This document shows, one piece after another, positions 35,318-38,064 of a stretch of 38,064 nucleotides of DNA. This DNA comes from Clostridiaceae bacterium (lineage in GTDB: Bacteria > Bacillota > Clostridia > Oscillospirales > Acutalibacteraceae). Each line of letters begins with the position of its first letter. The stretch's first letter is position 1. Position numbers and translations under genes: made by a program. The stretch spans positions 1 through 38,064 of the forward strand of contig JAEEHB010000014.1 of NCBI GenBank assembly GCA_016280595.1, written 5' to 3'. Below the pieces are notes generated by a model. The model did not search any database. It had not been told where the DNA came from and saw nothing but the letters and a program-made list of their open reading frames with translations.

Positions 35318-37750
35318 ATGAGGACAAGAAAGATTATCGCCGTGATTCTCAGCATACTGTTTGTTCTGTCCGTTTTCCCGGTGGCGGCATCGGCGCAGAG
35401 TGCACCGGTTGACAAAGCAGTGCTCATCGACATTAAAGACCGCATTTTCAATGCGATTTATGATGAAAACACTCAGGTTGTTGACGGAATAATCGAACTG
35501 GATTTAAGAGATCTCGGTATTCCGGCAAACAGAACGATAATATCTTATATTTCGAGATATATTAACACAAGCGGCTCCCTTTTCGCCTGCAGAAACAGTT
35601 TTTCAGTTTATTCAAATAATGACATTGTCACAAGAATTGCTGTCAAAGCGAAAACCACTCCGGCGCAGAATAAGGCGATGCTCGAGCAGTGCGAGGTGGC
35701 AATGGCTTCCATCCTTTACGGAGTGAAAGGCAACACCTCTCTTTCCGACGCCGACAAATGCCTCATCGTTCACGACAGGCTCTGCGTATGGTGCGAGTAT
35801 GATTATGCAAATTACCTCAAGGGTAATATTCCCGATGTTTCATACACCGCTTACGGCGCGCTCGTTAACCGCATCTGCGTTTGCGACGGCTACACACTCG
35901 CTTACGGCTGGCTGCTTGAACAGCTCGGCATAGAAACGGAGTATGTCGATTCTGAAACGCTCGGTCACTCCTGGGTTAAGGTCTTTATTGACTCCGAGCC
36001 TTATTTCATTGACCTCGCTTTTGACGACCCCGTTTGGGATATCCCCGGCAGGGTTCTGCACTCGAATTGTCTGATTTCTTATTCGAGATTTGCTTCGCTT
36101 CATAACAGCGCTTCGGACTATGACACCGATGTGCCCTCAACGAAGTATGACAATTATTATCCGCAGGGCTCGGATACGCAGGTGCTTACCATAGGCGACG
36201 CAGTTTACTACTTGCGCGATTCGGCGGTAAATCCCGACAAATGCGCCCTTGTAAAAAGGGACGCGGCGGGCGAAGCGGAAGTGTTACTTCTTGACAAAAC
36301 ATATTCCTATCAGTCCGGCGCATATATTTATTCATTCAGCGCGAATCACAGAATTCTCAATATCGGCAATGAAATAATCTACACCATGCCCAGAGAAGTC
36401 CGCTCATACAACACCGCGACGGGCGTTGATAAATTAATCTACACCCCCACCTCAGCCATTTTACGCGGAGTTGATTATATTCTCAGCGGTATGAAACAGA
36501 TTGACGGCGAAATCTATGTGACCTCACAGCAAGGCCCGAATATTTACACCGACAACAGCAACCCCGACGGCTACGCGGCTATGATGGCCCGCAACACAGA
36601 GCACTTCACCTACTGCACTCACACCGACCGCGAATCCGAGATTTACGAATCGGTTGACTGCACTCAGAGCGTGGAAGTTATAATGGTCTGCAAGGCCTGC
36701 CGCAAAGCGGAAAAAGAAACAATTCAGGGTATGGACCATCAGTTTGAATGGACCGTAACCAGGGAGGCGAAGTGCGGAGTTGCCGGCGAGGAAACTCAGA
36801 TTTGCTCCGTATGCGGTGCTCACGGCCTTACGCAGGATATTCCCGCCCTTGAGCATAGTTACGGCTGGGTAACCGTCACCGAGGCAGACTGCGGCGCACC
36901 GGGTCTTAAGCAGTACAAATGCTCACTCTGCGGCGATATCAGCGACACGCAGGAAATCCCCGCTCTCGAGCACGATTATTCGATTACCTACACCTGGTCT
37001 AAAGACAAATCAACCTGCACCGCGCTTGCCGTATGCTCTCACAATTCCTCTCACACCGTAAGCGAGCAGGTTAATTCAAGAGTTGACACACAGAATCCCT
37101 CCTGCACAAAGCCCGGCGAGAGCGTTTACACCGCAACATTTACAAACGCTCTGTTTGAGGAAAAGACCGAAACGGTCCCTCTGCCCGCAACGGGTCACCA
37201 CTATAACGAGCAGATTATAAGAGAAGCCACCTGCACCGAAGACGGTGAGAAGAAACTCACCTGCCCGGACTGCGGCGATGAAAAGACCGAAACGATACAG
37301 CACACAGGTCACAGTGCATCGTGGAGGACTTCCGTTCCCGCAACAACCGAGAGAGAGGGCACAGAGGAATACTACTGCCCGAAGTGTAAGCAGGTGCTTG
37401 ACACAAGAACAATCCCCAAAACTCCCGTAATCATAATCAACAACACCTCCCACAGCGGCTCATCCGTTGACTACAAATCGACGGTTAAATTCACCGTCTC
37501 CACCGTGAATATGCCCGGCGACGCCGTGATAAGATGGTTTAAAAACGGCAGCCCGACAGATAAATACGGCGAGAGTTACACGGAGACAAAAGCAACCTCA
37601 GGCTTCAGAGTACAGGCGAAGATAATCAGAGGCAGCATCGTGCTCGCCGAAAGCCAGGAAGAGTCAGTAGGGGTTAACGGCGGGTTTATACAGATACTTA
37701 TAGCGTTCTTCAGGCAACTCTTCGGTAGCCTGCCCGTCGTCGACTGGTAA
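35318..37750 (+). CDS. Secreted transglutaminase-like protein with CxxC repeats and C-terminal module
   Basis: 810 residues. Signal peptide 1-26 (ending AASA). A transglutaminase-like core (about 140-240) with triad Cys189 (ICVCDGYTLA), His217 (LGHSWVKV) and Asp232 (YFIDLAFDD). A strand-rich region of about 180 residues (TQVLTIGDAVYYLRD, a DUF5050/propeller-like stretch). From about 430, cysteine-pair repeats (CSVCG, CSLCG, CPDCG) and one copy of the unit CTALAVCS...YTATF...GH that also occurs twice in the protein at 20780. Residues 701-810 form the C-terminal module and tail GGFIQILIAFFRQLF. No LPXTG. With the lipoprotein at 9950 this makes two transglutaminase-like proteins at the surface. 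Confidence 0.87.
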   Translation: MRTRKIIAVILSILFVLSVFPVAASAQSAPVDKAVLIDIKDRIFNAIYDENTQVVDGIIELDLRDLGIPANRTIISYISRYINTSGSLFACRNSFSVYSNNDIVTRIAVKAKTTPAQNKAMLEQCEVAMASILYGVKGNTSLSDADKCLIVHDRLCVWCEYDYANYLKGNIPDVSYTAYGALVNRICVCDGYTLAYGWLLEQLGIETEYVDSETLGHSWVKVFIDSEPYFIDLAFDDPVWDIPGRVLHSNCLISYSRFASLHNSASDYDTDVPSTKYDNYYPQGSDTQVLTIGDAVYYLRDSAVNPDKCALVKRDAAGEAEVLLLDKTYSYQSGAYIYSFSANHRILNIGNEIIYTMPREVRSYNTATGVDKLIYTPTSAILRGVDYILSGMKQIDGEIYVTSQQGPNIYTDNSNPDGYAAMMARNTEHFTYCTHTDRESEIYESVDCTQSVEVIMVCKACRKAEKETIQGMDHQFEWTVTREAKCGVAGEETQICSVCGAHGLTQDIPALEHSYGWVTVTEADCGAPGLKQYKCSLCGDISDTQEIPALEHDYSITYTWSKDKSTCTALAVCSHNSSHTVSEQVNSRVDTQNPSCTKPGESVYTATFTNALFEEKTETVPLPATGHHYNEQIIREATCTEDGEKKLTCPDCGDEKTETIQHTGHSASWRTSVPATTEREGTEEYYCPKCKQVLDTRTIPKTPVIIINNTSHSGSSVDYKSTVKFTVSTVNMPGDAVIRWFKNGSPTDKYGESYTETKATSGFRVQAKIIRGSIVLAESQEESVGVNGGFIQILIAFFRQLFGSLPVVDW
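37418..37747 (+). other. C-terminal Ig-like module and amphipathic tail, second copy
   Basis: Residues 701-810. Starts KTPVIIINNT and includes VIRWFKNG, TKATSGFRVQAK and SQEESVGVNGGF. It aligns with residues 1408-1516 of the InlB-repeat protein at nearly equal length (110 versus 109) and with the same order of blocks. Confidence 0.7.
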
Positions 37751-37806
37751 TCCTCTCGGTCGGTCGTAGCAATAAGCGCGAAAAGCGAAAAGAAAAAAGT
37801 TTTGAT

Positions 37807-37840
37807 GAACTGCGGGTTTTGAACTCGCAGTTCTTTTTAT
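37807..37840 (+). terminator. Terminator of the last gene
   Basis: GAACTGCG paired with CGCAGTTC across an 11-base loop, then TTTTTATT. Confidence 0.85.
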
Positions 37841-37883
37841 TGTTTTGCGGTAATTGATTATAAGGAAGAGATAGTAAAGCCCG

Positions 37884-37991
37884 TCAGAAACATAGTCGCC
37901 CTGCTCGCTGGCTCACTTCGCAGTTCTCCTTGTTTCTTCCTCTCACCGTCTCGCTTCATCCGCCACAGGCGGCGCATCGGCGGTTCGACCC
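37884..37991 (+). repeat. Dispersed intergenic repeat, right copy
   Basis: About 108 bases matching 21-130. The hairpin CCGCC-ACA-GGCGG replaces CTGCC-ACC-GGCAG. A third start (CCGTCAGAAACA) begins at 38051 and is cut by the window end. The gap 37751-38064 holds only the terminator and these repeats; no gene is seen. Confidence 0.7.
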
Positions 37992-38064
37992 AACGCCTTT
38001 ATTCGCTCGCCGTATCTCGATACTGTCTTCGCTCATAAATGAAAACTAAGACCGTCAGAAACAC

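Overview
The window looks like chromosomal DNA of a gut-type Clostridia (Bacillota), most likely near Oscillospiraceae/Ruminococcus. The evidence is strong AGGAGG-type ribosome binding sites, TTGACA/TATAAT promoters, many intrinsic terminators, a SAM-I riboswitch in front of metK, DUF6273 and InlB-type (Listeria-Bacteroides) repeat surface proteins, and an ECF sigma factor paired with a beta-propeller anti-sigma factor. The placement is an inference; there is no rRNA or tRNA here. Base composition is near 50% G+C by eye, except for an A+T-rich stretch at about 20.75-22.0 kb.

Layout. 0-0.4 kb: intergenic palindromic repeats. 0.4-3.7 kb: a MATE exporter, and divergently a VWA-domain membrane protein with a long charged tail. 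3.9-8.5 kb: a 1516-residue secreted protein with a CHAP/NlpC-like cysteine hydrolase domain, ten InlB-type repeats, five shorter repeats and a C-terminal module. 8.5-11.4 kb (minus): two lipoproteins, one transglutaminase-like. 11.5-11.9 kb (minus): a 42-residue small protein with its own promoter, TTGCACA operator-like sites and a structured 3' UTR. 12.1-15.1 kb (minus): riboswitch-metK-GT2-CofE homologue, joined by TAATG overlaps. 15.1-17.3 kb (minus): nfeD, slipin/SPFH protein and a HAD phosphatase. 17.4-20.7 kb (plus): ROK kinase, GmhA-like SIS isomerase and a GH2 glycosidase. 20.8-23.2 kb: a mosaic DUF6273/CxxC-repeat secreted protein. 23.3-27.4 kb (minus): HlyIII protein, MFS carrier, zinc-ribbon membrane protein and PAP2 phosphatase. 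27.6-31.1 kb (plus): LacZ-type beta-galactosidase and YbaK. 31.2-31.9 kb (minus): a Nudix enzyme with a degenerate pyrophosphatase-like front domain. 32.1-34.6 kb (plus): ECF sigma and anti-sigma. 34.7-37.8 kb: a poly-threonine LPXTG-like surface protein, then a secreted transglutaminase-like/CxxC-repeat protein. 37.9-38.06 kb: a second copy of the repeat seen at the left edge.

How they work together. Two themes dominate. One is sugar use: two GH2 enzymes without signal peptides (so cytoplasmic), a ROK kinase, a sugar-phosphate isomerase and an MFS carrier. The other is the cell surface: VWA, CHAP/InlB, two transglutaminase-like proteins, poly-Thr and CxxC-repeat proteins, and an ECF/anti-sigma switch. 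The most interesting unexplained signal is a C-terminal module of about 109 residues, ending in an amphipathic GF[FI]..[IL]..FF..[LI] tail. The full module is shared by the large secreted proteins at 3.9 and 35.3 kb, and the tail alone is on the protein at 20.8 kb; it may be an uncharacterised surface retention signal. Second are the 42-residue protein with its structured transcript, and the metK-linked CofE homologue with no other F420 gene in view.
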